From contig NZ_QSCM01000002.1 in NCBI RefSeq assembly GCF_003463065.1, positions 216,762 to 280,761 on the forward strand: a stretch of 64,000 nt of DNA. Reading direction: 5' to 3'. The stretch is from Blautia sp. OF03-15BH (GTDB taxonomy: Bacteria > Bacillota > Clostridia > Lachnospirales > Lachnospiraceae). A model generated the notes under the pieces. The model was not told the origin of the DNA. It ran no database searches and was given only the letters and a program-made list of their open reading frames with translations. This document shows positions 1 to 8,042 of the stretch, piece after piece. A program made the translations under genes and the position numbers. The first letter of the stretch is position 1. Every line of letters begins with the position of its first letter.

Positions 1-1
1 T

Positions 2-172
2 CCGCAGCAGGGTAACATGATGAATCAGGGTTATCCGCAGCAGGACAATATGATGAACCAGGGCTATGGAGCAAGCATGGCACAGGAAAGCACTGGAGAT
101 TCATGGGTATGCAGCTGTGGTGCCAGAAATACCGGTATCTTCTGTGAATATTGCGGAGCGCCGAAACCGTGA
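2..172 (+). CDS. C-terminal end of a zinc-ribbon protein (5' partial)
   Basis: Only the last 56 codons are inside the window; the frame is open from the left edge. The visible part starts with a Gln/Asn/Met/Gly-rich low-complexity stretch in which a unit like YPQQDNMMNQG is repeated, and ends with a single zinc ribbon of the form CSCGARN..FCEYCGAPKP. Low-complexity linkers ending in such ribbons are usual in Firmicutes SPFH/virion-core-like proteins, and those genes often precede the TFIIB-type ribbon and TPM genes found next here. The family call is inferred from that context, because the folded domain lies outside the window. A hairpin follows the stop codon. Confidence 0.7.
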   Translation, partial: PQQGNMMNQGYPQQDNMMNQGYGASMAQESTGDSWVCSCGARNTGIFCEYCGAPKP

Positions 173-188
173 CCTGTAGAAAGAAAAG

Positions 189-231
189 GAACGCTTCTGA
201 ATCACAATAAAAAATGAGGAAGCGTTCCCTT
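189..231 (+). terminator. Hairpin after the zinc-ribbon gene
   Basis: A perfect 10-bp stem (GGAACGCTTC at 189-198 with GAAGCGTTCC at 219-228) encloses a 20-nt loop. Only a short CTT follows, so it is a weak or partial terminator, perhaps mRNA stabilising, ahead of the next gene. Confidence 0.5.
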
Positions 232-259
232 AAAAGATAAGAAAGGGCGAACGGAAAAT

Positions 260-1357
260 ATGTCTGATGTTATAGAATATAAATGCCCGTTTTGTGGCGG
301 TGCAATGGAATTTGACTCAAAATCCCAGCATATGAAATGCCTGTATTGTAATACGGAAATGACGGTTGAAGAATTTCAGCGCACACAGAAACCGGAAGCT
401 GAAACAGCAGCCGAAAAGAAAACGGCAAAAGAAAACTGGTTCTCCCTGAGCAGCGGCCAATGGCAAAAAGATGAGACAAATCATATGCGTGTCTATTCCT
501 GCCAGTCCTGCGGTGGTGAAATTGTGGCAGATGAAACAACAGGAGCCACGACCTGCCCGTTCTGTAATAATAAAGTAACGATTAAGGGACAGTTTTCTGG
601 GGATCTTAAGCCGGATTATATCATCCCGTTCAAGCTGGACAAGAAAGCTGCCAAAAAAAGATATTATTCGCATCTGGAAGGAAGAAAATATCTGCCGAAG
701 GTATTCCGAAAAGAAAATCATGTCGATGAGATCAAAGGTGTCTACATTCCGTTCTGGTTGTTTGATGTGGATGCGGATGTTCAGATTACATATGAAGCGG
801 AAAAAGTTCATGTACAGGAATCCAATGATACGGAGTATACAACCAGAGAGATCTATCGGGTTGTTCGTGCCGGAAGTATCAGCTTCGAGCATATTCCGGC
901 GGATGCCTCCAGAAAAATGGACGATACCTTGATGGAAGCGATAGAGCCCTTTCATTTCCGGGATGCGGTACCATTTCAGCCGGCTTACCTGGCCGGTTAT
1001 CTTGCCGATCGTTATGATGTCAGTCTGGACGAACGTATGGACAGAGCAAGAGAGCGGATCCGCGTCTGTGCCGAACGTTCCTTTCAGGCAACCGTAACCG
1101 GCTATAATGGTGGTAAAAGAGTCCAGGACAGTGATATAGAGATCAATCAGGCCGGTTACTGGTATGCCCTGTATCCGGTATGGCTTCTGAACACGACCTG
1201 GCGCGGAGAAAAATTCACTTTTGCAATGAATGGACAGACCGGAAAAATGGTCGGAGACCTGCCTCTGGATCGGTTTGCCTTCTGGAAATCCGTCCTGATC
1301 CGTACCGCGTTGATCGCAGGTCTGCTCTACACGCTGATGTACCTTGTCGTTATCTGA
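260..1357 (+). CDS. Double zinc-ribbon membrane protein (TFIIB-type zinc ribbon family)
   Basis: 365 residues. Two CxxC...CxxC ribbons are visible: C9/C12 with C27/C30, and C81/C84 with C99/C102. A long soluble middle part follows, and the protein ends with one hydrophobic segment (about 345-365) that would anchor it in the membrane with almost nothing beyond. Proteins of this build occur beside SPFH and TPM genes in Firmicutes and have no established biochemical role. It sits between the zinc-ribbon tail gene upstream and the TPM gene 21 nt downstream, so the three probably form one operon for an envelope-associated complex. Function is inferred from context only. Confidence 0.75.
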   Translation: MSDVIEYKCPFCGGAMEFDSKSQHMKCLYCNTEMTVEEFQRTQKPEAETAAEKKTAKENWFSLSSGQWQKDETNHMRVYSCQSCGGEIVADETTGATTCPFCNNKVTIKGQFSGDLKPDYIIPFKLDKKAAKKRYYSHLEGRKYLPKVFRKENHVDEIKGVYIPFWLFDVDADVQITYEAEKVHVQESNDTEYTTREIYRVVRAGSISFEHIPADASRKMDDTLMEAIEPFHFRDAVPFQPAYLAGYLADRYDVSLDERMDRARERIRVCAERSFQATVTGYNGGKRVQDSDIEINQAGYWYALYPVWLLNTTWRGEKFTFAMNGQTGKMVGDLPLDRFAFWKSVLIRTALIAGLLYTLMYLVVI

Positions 1358-1378
1358 TGCAGCAGGAAGGAGGAAAAA

Positions 1379-2221
1379 ATGAAGATGAAAAAGAAAATAT
1401 GGCACGGGCTGTCTGTTTTTCTCTGTCTGTTTATCCTGATGCTTCCTGCAAAAGCTTCTTCCATTCCCGCAGAACGGCAGAAACCGCTCCTGGTAGATGA
1501 TGCCGGTCTGCTTACAACAGAAGAAAGTACAGCTCTTTTAGAGAAGCTGGAGGAGATCAGTCAGAGACAGCAAAATGAGGTGGCGATTGTCACCGTCAAT
1601 TCCCTTGACGGCAAGACCGCACAGGCGTATGCGGATGATTACTATGATTACAATGGGTATGGTTACGGAGAAAACGATGACGGTATTCTGCTCCTGATCA
1701 GTATGGGCGAAAGAAAATGGGCGATTTCAACCTATGGCTATTGCCATCTTACAGCTTTTACAGATGCCGGTATTTCTTATATCAGTAATGAATTTCAAAG
1801 GAAACTCAGCAGTGGAAAATATGCACAGGCTTTTGACTGCTTCGCCGATCTGTGTGATCAGTTCCTGACACAGGCGGCAACCGGTGAGCCGTACGATGTT
1901 GGAAATATGCCCAGCGGTCATGTGGCTCCCTTTTGGTTATTTGTGGATATCCTCATCGGATTCCTTATTTCTTTCTTTATGGTTAGGAGAAAAGCCGGGT
2001 CGCTGAAATCGGTGGTAAAACAGGATTCTGCAAGAGCCTATACCCGTGATGGTTCCATGACAGTCACGGTGGCGAGTGATCAGTTCGTCAACCGTATCGT
2101 TACCGAGCGGCGCATTCAGCGGGATACGCCCACCTCTTCCTCCTCGTCCTCTTCCGGAGGAAGTTCTTCTCATACCAGTTCTTCCGGACGTTCACATGGA
2201 GGAAGCAGCGGTTCCTTCTGA
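1379..2221 (+). CDS. TPM-domain secreted/membrane protein
   Basis: 280 residues: N-terminal signal segment (about 1-27), a TPM domain (about 35-165, opening with LLVDDAGLLTTEE and containing the typical DGILLLISMGERKWAIS stretch), one transmembrane helix (about 185-207), then a charged region and a low-complexity Ser/Gly/His tail ending GGSSGSF. The TPM fold occurs in thylakoid TLP18.3 and in bacterial membrane proteins thought to assist the assembly or turnover of membrane complexes. AAGGAGG lies just before the ATG. Ser/Gly tails of this kind are common in the family. The specific role is unknown. Confidence 0.8.
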   Translation: MKMKKKIWHGLSVFLCLFILMLPAKASSIPAERQKPLLVDDAGLLTTEESTALLEKLEEISQRQQNEVAIVTVNSLDGKTAQAYADDYYDYNGYGYGENDDGILLLISMGERKWAISTYGYCHLTAFTDAGISYISNEFQRKLSSGKYAQAFDCFADLCDQFLTQAATGEPYDVGNMPSGHVAPFWLFVDILIGFLISFFMVRRKAGSLKSVVKQDSARAYTRDGSMTVTVASDQFVNRIVTERRIQRDTPTSSSSSSSGGSSSHTSSSGRSHGGSSGSF

Positions 2222-2286
2222 CAGACAGCCGTAAGGTTTTAATGAAACAGAAAAATCTCTTGTTTTAACAATGCAAAGGAATCAGA

Positions 2287-3936
2287 ATGTCCTATCAAAA
2301 GAAAAGAAGGCTATCCTGTATCGTCGTTTTGCTGTTCGTTTTGCTGGCATATATCTGCAGGTTCATAGAAACAGACAATGAACTGATACAGACACTTGCC
2401 GACCAGTGCCGTGCCTGTACTTACCTTGGGATCTATTGTGCCTGGGTCATTTATCTAAACAAACATGTCGTACAGAAGAAAGTGCGCCAGTACCTGACTG
2501 CTATCGGATGTCTGATGGTATGCTGGTTCTTTTTGCGTACCGTGAAATACCATATTCTTCTGGATCCTCTTGGCGGACATATCTGCTGGTATCTGTACTA
2601 TATACCGATGATCCTGATCCCGACCTTTGGATTATCCGCCACTTTACTGATAGATGAAGCAGAAAAGAAAACAACAAAATGGATCACTGGCATCCTCTTA
2701 TTCTTCTCTGTGGTATTGATCGTCTGTGTTCTTACCAATGATCTTCATCAGCAGGTTTTCCGGTTTGAAGGACCGGTTCCTTATTCTGATAAAAATTACA
2801 GTTATGGTATTCTTTTTATGTTGATCCAGCTCTGGATCATTGCCTGTCTGGTCATAATGGAGCTACTGCTTGTTAAAAAGAGCCGGATCCCCGACAGGAA
2901 ACGGTTCTGGCTGCCGGTCATTCCCGGTTTGCTGCTGCTTGGCTGGAACATCGCTAATCTCCTCCGTTTGCCCTTTATCAAAACCTTTGCAGGAGATATG
3001 ACAGCAGCCTGCTGTCTGCTTATGGCAGCGATTTTTCAGGGATGTATCCTTTGTGGACTGATACAGACCAACAGCCGTTATTTTGAACTGTTTCAGGCGA
3101 CGGGCGGACTGGACGCCGAGATAACCGATGCTTCCTTCCGACGCTATTATTTTTCCGGAGAGTTTCCGGAGCTTTCCAAAGACCTGCGGGATTCCATTAT
3201 AGCAAAATCATCCGTCCAGGAACGAGGGAGCCGCATCAATCATCTCCCTGTCAAGGGCGGACATCTGTTCTGGGCCGAAGATATTTCTGTTCTGCTGGAT
3301 CAGTATCAGGATATTCAGGAACAGCAGGAAGAGCTGACTGCCAGGAATCAGCTTTTACGGAAAACCTATAAGAAAGAAGCAGAACGGCGAAAACTGGAAG
3401 AACAGAACCGGCTTTTAAATATCATACAAAGCCAGACCTCCAGACAATATGAACTGCTTTCTCACTATATGGAAAAGCTGGAGCAGACAGAGTCACGGGA
3501 AGAGTATGAGCTGATCTTAAGTAAAATAGTGGTTGTTGGAACTTATCTGAAACGATGGAAAAATCTGATGCTGACCAGATACAGTTCCCGGGAAGATTCC
3601 CTGACTATGGCGGATCTGAAACAAAGCCTGGCAGAGTCCTGTGAAAACCTGAAATTATGCAACATCAAAGCAGCCTATTTTTTGCAGGATAAAGAAAAAC
3701 AGCTTCATGCCGATGACGTCTTGAAATGCTATGATTTCTTTGAATGGCTGGTAGAGCAGCTGTTTGATGTCATGAACTCTGTATTTTTCCGCGTGACTCA
3801 GATTGAGGAAAAACTGCAGATTTCTGTTCATATTACGAGCCAGGAGGATATTCGTCCATATCTGACAGAGAAGCAGGGACTTCTGATCGAGCAGGAGGAG
3901 GAGCAGGAATGGTTTATCCGATGCCCAGTTTCATAG
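2287..3936 (+). CDS. 7TM sensor protein with degenerate kinase-like C-terminus
   Basis: 549 residues. About seven hydrophobic segments fill residues 8-270, as in histidine-kinase N-terminal 7TM sensors. A strongly charged coiled coil follows (about 340-400, rich in E, Q, K). The last 150 residues resemble the outline of a histidine kinase core (helical pair, then a section like an N-box region around EWLVEQLFDVMNS), but no phospho-acceptor His motif, no Asn of a true N-box and no Gly-rich lid are visible. It overlaps the next gene, which encodes a complete-looking kinase, by 28 nt. I read it as a pseudokinase sensor partner; this is inference from missing motifs. Confidence 0.7.
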   Translation: MSYQKKRRLSCIVVLLFVLLAYICRFIETDNELIQTLADQCRACTYLGIYCAWVIYLNKHVVQKKVRQYLTAIGCLMVCWFFLRTVKYHILLDPLGGHICWYLYYIPMILIPTFGLSATLLIDEAEKKTTKWITGILLFFSVVLIVCVLTNDLHQQVFRFEGPVPYSDKNYSYGILFMLIQLWIIACLVIMELLLVKKSRIPDRKRFWLPVIPGLLLLGWNIANLLRLPFIKTFAGDMTAACCLLMAAIFQGCILCGLIQTNSRYFELFQATGGLDAEITDASFRRYYFSGEFPELSKDLRDSIIAKSSVQERGSRINHLPVKGGHLFWAEDISVLLDQYQDIQEQQEELTARNQLLRKTYKKEAERRKLEEQNRLLNIIQSQTSRQYELLSHYMEKLEQTESREEYELILSKIVVVGTYLKRWKNLMLTRYSSREDSLTMADLKQSLAESCENLKLCNIKAAYFLQDKEKQLHADDVLKCYDFFEWLVEQLFDVMNSVFFRVTQIEEKLQISVHITSQEDIRPYLTEKQGLLIEQEEEQEWFIRCPVS

Positions 3937-5201
3937 AAAGCAGTATGAAAATCCAGAACATCATCATGATCCTTATGGAAATCTGCCTGATCCTTGAACT
4001 GATCCTGCTTTTTTCCAGAATGATCCGTTCCGTTGGAAAGCGAAAAATCATGATCACAGCGGTAGAGTTTTTCCTTTCTTTTCTTTTTATGTCCGTACTT
4101 CTGAATGAGCACAGACCTCATGTGGATCATGGTCACTACAAGCCCTTGTTTCATTCCTTTCCGGCATATCTGATGTTCATTCTGGTGATCCTGCTGACTG
4201 TTTATCTGGTTTTTGCTATCCGAAAAGAAATAAAGGAATATCATCATTCTTTGTCACCATGGTCCGTTCATGAAGCTGTGAACCATGTTCCCTGCGGCGT
4301 CTGTTTTTCCGATCCTCTTGGACGGATCATTCTGTGCAACATTAAGATGCAGGAATTGAGCAGAATGCTCACCGGAACATATCTGCAGAATTATGAGTCT
4401 CTCCGCCATGCTATCCATGCGGATTCCAGGCAGAAAGACGTAATACAGCTAAGCTCCGACAACCATGTGTTTTATTTTTCGGACGGTTCTGTCTGGATGT
4501 TTCAGGAATATCCGCTGAAAGAGCCCTCACTCGACGGATACCTGCAGACCGTTGCTGTCAATGTATCTGAGATCTACTATAATGGGGAAGAGATCAAAAA
4601 CAATAATGAAAAACTGGAATTTCTGAACCGCAGGCTGGAAGAAATGTATGAAAAGATCGGTGATGAGATACGGGAACAGGAAACGCTGTCCATGAAAATG
4701 CAGGTACACGACAGCTTCGGAAGAAGTCTTCTCTCGATCCGAAGGATCCTGGAGAAAAAAGAAGAGCCGGAGAATATGAAAGAACAGCTGGATACTCTAA
4801 AGCAGCTGGTTTATATTCTCACTGGCACAACGGTAGAAAAAGGAGAAGATCAGTATAAGGATACGGAAAAACAGGCCGAAAAGCTTGGAATCACACTTCA
4901 GATCCGTGGCAGTTATCCGAAGGATCCGGTCAACAGGCTTCTGACAGACCGTGCGATCCGTGAATGTGTGACAAACTGCGCCCGCCATGCACATGGAACA
5001 ACGGTTTATGTACAGCTGGAAACAGCTGACAAATATCTGTATATCCAGATCACCAATGATGGGGACGCTCCGGAAAAAAATGCAAAAGAAGGCGGCGGTC
5101 TGTCTGCCCTTAGAAAAGCTGTGGAAGCAGAAAAAGGAAGCATGAAAACGATTTTTGAACCGGTCTTTTGTCTGCGCATACAGCTGCCGTTCAAAGAGTA
5201 A
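3909..5201 (+). CDS. Sensor histidine kinase (LuxR-type partner, HisKA_3/HATPase)
   Basis: 430 residues. Three N-terminal hydrophobic segments (about 14-115) lead into a PAS-like region (about 125-220), a coiled coil, a phospho-acceptor helix with QVHDSFGRSLLSIRR (about 263-277, His in HD), and an HATPase domain with an N-box-like RECVTNCARHAHG and a G-box NDGDAP...GGGLSALRKA. These features fit the HPK7-like kinases that phosphorylate LuxR-type regulators, and such a regulator follows 42 nt downstream. AGGAGGAG just before the ATG supports this start inside the previous gene, so the two sensors are probably translationally coupled. Confidence 0.85.
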   Translation: MVYPMPSFIESSMKIQNIIMILMEICLILELILLFSRMIRSVGKRKIMITAVEFFLSFLFMSVLLNEHRPHVDHGHYKPLFHSFPAYLMFILVILLTVYLVFAIRKEIKEYHHSLSPWSVHEAVNHVPCGVCFSDPLGRIILCNIKMQELSRMLTGTYLQNYESLRHAIHADSRQKDVIQLSSDNHVFYFSDGSVWMFQEYPLKEPSLDGYLQTVAVNVSEIYYNGEEIKNNNEKLEFLNRRLEEMYEKIGDEIREQETLSMKMQVHDSFGRSLLSIRRILEKKEEPENMKEQLDTLKQLVYILTGTTVEKGEDQYKDTEKQAEKLGITLQIRGSYPKDPVNRLLTDRAIRECVTNCARHAHGTTVYVQLETADKYLYIQITNDGDAPEKNAKEGGGLSALRKAVEAEKGSMKTIFEPVFCLRIQLPFKE

Positions 5202-5243
5202 CATAGAAAGGGCTCAAAATGTCCTGAGGAAGGGAATGATGTT

Positions 5244-5870
5244 ATGGTACGTGTACTCATTGTAGAAGATCAGATGATCATGCAGAAATATTTTGAATAC
5301 CTGATCCTGCAGGAACCGGAATTCAAGCTTGTGGAGACTGTAGCAGATGCCAGGGAAGCCGTAAAGATCTGCAGCTATTCTGCGATCGATCTGGTGCTGA
5401 TGGATGTGCAGACCTTTCATAACCATGACGGACTGACAGCAGGAAAAACGATCAGGGAAGAGCATCCGGCTACAAAAGTGATCATTATCACTTCATTGAT
5501 CGATCCTAAAATACTGGAACGGGCAAAAACAGGCTGTGCCGACAGCTTGTGGTATAAGGATCATGGAGAAGCGGAGCTTCGGGATGTGATCCACAGAACA
5601 CTTGACGGAGAGCATGTTTTTCCGGATACGACACCCGATGTGGAAATGAACTGGATCACCAGCGGAGAGATCAGTCCGAGACAGCTGGAAATGCTGCGCC
5701 TTTATATCTGTGGAATGTCTTATTCGGAAATTGCAAAAAAAATGGACTGTTCTACCTCCGGAGTACGCTGGAATTTCCAGGAAATGATCGCAAAAGCCGG
5801 CTACAGCTGCAAGGAGGATCTGATCGCAGCGGCATTGGAGAGCAAGCTGATCGTCACCACGCTGAAATAA
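5244..5870 (+). CDS. LuxR/NarL-type response regulator
   Basis: 208 residues. The receiver domain has the acidic pocket E8/D9, phospho-acceptor D54 (in LVLMDVQ) and a Lys in the WYKDH segment. A C-terminal LuxR-type helix-turn-helix (about 145-205) has the usual ISPRQLEMLRLYICGMSYSEIAKKM and ends near the C-terminus. It follows the two overlapping sensor genes in the same direction and is presumably their output. The next gene, a secreted protein 35 nt downstream, probably belongs to the operon. The target genes and input signal are not shown by the sequence. Confidence 0.88.
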   Translation: MVRVLIVEDQMIMQKYFEYLILQEPEFKLVETVADAREAVKICSYSAIDLVLMDVQTFHNHDGLTAGKTIREEHPATKVIIITSLIDPKILERAKTGCADSLWYKDHGEAELRDVIHRTLDGEHVFPDTTPDVEMNWITSGEISPRQLEMLRLYICGMSYSEIAKKMDCSTSGVRWNFQEMIAKAGYSCKEDLIAAALESKLIVTTLK

Positions 5871-5905
5871 CCAAACTCTGTTTTTATCAGAAAGGAGAGA
5901 GTACA

Positions 5906-6781
5906 ATGAAAAAACTTTCCATTACCATCGGAATCAGTGCATTGCTTCTGGCTTTTATACCTTTGGGCTGCCTGGCAGAAGAAACGCAGCAGGATGTACT
6001 TTATGACGCAAATGCCAGCCAGGCAGTTTTTCAGGACGTTTTAAGAGAAGAGGAATGCCAGGCCGGCATGGCATTTCTGGGTTATATCGGAGAAGAGAAT
6101 GTTTCTGCCCAGGATATCCTGGACTATGCAGAACAGACCGATTATTGGTACTACTATCCGTTTCTTCAAAACGCTGCGGTTGTCGATGCCGGCGGTTGTG
6201 AGATTTATGTGATCGTGCCTGCTTCTGAGTGGTCCGTCTGTGTTTATCCGTCAGAAATGACAGAAGAGGCCAAATACAGAGACGATCTGGAAGCGCCTTA
6301 TTATGAAGGATCGCCGGATGAAGTCATTCTCCTCCGGTGTAACATCAGTGAGATCTATTCAAATGTAATGGTCTCCGTCCGGGAAGGCAATATGAGTGTT
6401 ACTTATCGTCCGGCTGTCTCATTAAAAGACGGTCACCTGGCAAAAGAGCAGCGCTGCTATGACTTTACCATTTATTCTGACGAATGTGATGGCGATGGAT
6501 GTGATGATGCTTCTGAGCATGACGAAGAGGCTGCGGCCATACAGAATGCGTACGCTCTTCTCTGCCAGACGGATAAAGTCAGCCACTACCTAAACCTTGG
6601 GATGTCTGTGTGGTATGACGGAACAAAAGAGAGGATCGATGGAAAAGAATGTCTGGTATTTGTTCTTGGTACCGAACACGAGGAATGCATCGTCAGAGAA
6701 AATTATTATGCCGTATCTGACAACCAGGTTTATTACTATGACGCGATCGGTGATGCATGGAATATTCTGGGAGCCGGGTAA
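5906..6781 (+). CDS. Secreted acidic protein of unknown function, after the two-component genes
   Basis: 291 residues. N-terminal signal peptide (about 1-25; hydrophobic core ending PLGCLAEE). The Cys could be taken as a lipobox, but position -3 is Pro, so ordinary cleavage after LA is as likely. The mature part is rich in Asp, Glu, Tyr and Cys. One section reads DECDGDGCDD followed by HDEE, which looks like a metal-binding or disulfide-bearing loop. I do not recognise the family. AAAGGAGAGAG precedes the ATG. Position right after the response regulator suggests it is an accessory or output of that system. Confidence 0.65.
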   Translation: MKKLSITIGISALLLAFIPLGCLAEETQQDVLYDANASQAVFQDVLREEECQAGMAFLGYIGEENVSAQDILDYAEQTDYWYYYPFLQNAAVVDAGGCEIYVIVPASEWSVCVYPSEMTEEAKYRDDLEAPYYEGSPDEVILLRCNISEIYSNVMVSVREGNMSVTYRPAVSLKDGHLAKEQRCYDFTIYSDECDGDGCDDASEHDEEAAAIQNAYALLCQTDKVSHYLNLGMSVWYDGTKERIDGKECLVFVLGTEHEECIVRENYYAVSDNQVYYYDAIGDAWNILGAG

Positions 6782-6828
6782 TGTAGAAAAATCGCCAAAA
6801 GCAAATGGAATCTGGGTTCAAAAGCTAA

Positions 6829-8007
6829 TTATTGATGAAATCGTTTCCCATATTCGGATGGTGAAATTCCCATGCATTTTTTGAATAATCGGCTAAAATA
6901 CAGTTGATCGTCAATTCCTACCATAACAGAGATCTCCTTTAGTGAGAAGGTATTCTCTTTTATCAGGGTAGCAGCTTTTCTTATTCGCAGATTGTTTAAG
7001 TAGCTGGTAATACTTGTCCCCACTTCGGACTTGAAAACACGGCATAAATAGCTGGTGCTGAGATTGACATTTGCCGAAATGGAAGATAATGTGAGACGGT
7101 GCATGTAATTATTTTCTATGTATGTAAGGGTTTTGGCAACATCATTTTTGTAATGCCCCTCACTTTGAAGAAAATCCTGATATGTGGTCCTGGCCTCTTC
7201 ATAATTTTGCAAATTTTCTTTATAGGGCATATCTGGCGCAAAGGACTGGTACATGGTAAAACGGTTATACAGTTTTTTTACCAGCTGTTCCACCTTTACC
7301 TGACTGCACGTTAACTCTTTTTGAGAAAATACTACAAGCGCACTATGGGCATTAAGAACAAGAATGTATGGCTGCAGCACTCCCTGAACAGCATCCAGTA
7401 TCATATCACGCAGCAGATTTCCGGATATGGAAAATGCATCATTTGACAAAAATTTTTCAAACGTTACATAGCATACTGCACAGGAATGTCTCATGAATCC
7501 AAATTTTTCGGCCCCATATCTTTCAATGAAAGAATCAAGCGACTCTTCTCCCTGAAAAAAGGAGAGAAGATGATCGGTTACGGGTTCGGTGATGTCCGCT
7601 TTCAGAATGGAATCTTTTCGGCCAGCTGTATTTTGCATTTTTTCGGTGGTTTTGTTCAGACAGGCAAGGAGCGTATCCGGCTGAATTTTGATTTTTAACA
7701 GGTAGTCCGCAGCACCTAAAAGCAGTGCACTTCTTACGGAATCGAAGTCTTCGTAGTTGCTTAGTACCAGTATTTCTCCAGGATATTCTTTTTCCTTCAG
7801 AAAACGGATCAGTTCCAGTCCGTCCATTTCAGGCATTTTCAGGTCAGTGATAATGATATCCGGATGATGTTTTTCAATCAGTGGAACAGCCTCAAGACCA
7901 TTTGATGCTGTTCCACAAATGAAAAAGCCATGCTCTTCCCAGGGAAGAATGGAGCGAAGCGCAATTTTTACGATTGGTTCATCATCAATAAGTAATATAC
8001 TGTACAT
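6829..8007 (-). CDS. AraC-type response regulator (YesN-like)
   Basis: 392 residues. N-terminal receiver with LLIDDEP and phospho-acceptor Asp in DIIITDLKMPEMDG; a long middle linker; C-terminal AraC/XylS double helix-turn-helix (last ~105 residues, containing TSYLCRVFKSEVGTSIT and ending in the typical FFK/LFKKCMGISPSEYGKRF section). AAAGGA six bases before the ATG at 8007 decides this start over an upstream TTG. It lies 35 nt after the YesM-like kinase gene on the same strand, so the pair is co-transcribed. It probably activates the divergent sugar ABC genes; the sugar is not evident. Confidence 0.9.
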   Translation of the reverse strand: MYSILLIDDEPIVKIALRSILPWEEHGFFICGTASNGLEAVPLIEKHHPDIIITDLKMPEMDGLELIRFLKEKEYPGEILVLSNYEDFDSVRSALLLGAADYLLKIKIQPDTLLACLNKTTEKMQNTAGRKDSILKADITEPVTDHLLSFFQGEESLDSFIERYGAEKFGFMRHSCAVCYVTFEKFLSNDAFSISGNLLRDMILDAVQGVLQPYILVLNAHSALVVFSQKELTCSQVKVEQLVKKLYNRFTMYQSFAPDMPYKENLQNYEEARTTYQDFLQSEGHYKNDVAKTLTYIENNYMHRLTLSSISANVNLSTSYLCRVFKSEVGTSITSYLNNLRIRKAATLIKENTFSLKEISVMVGIDDQLYFSRLFKKCMGISPSEYGKRFHQ

Positions 8008-8042
8008 AAAAGTCCTTTCTGTTGACAAAAATGGTTGTGATT

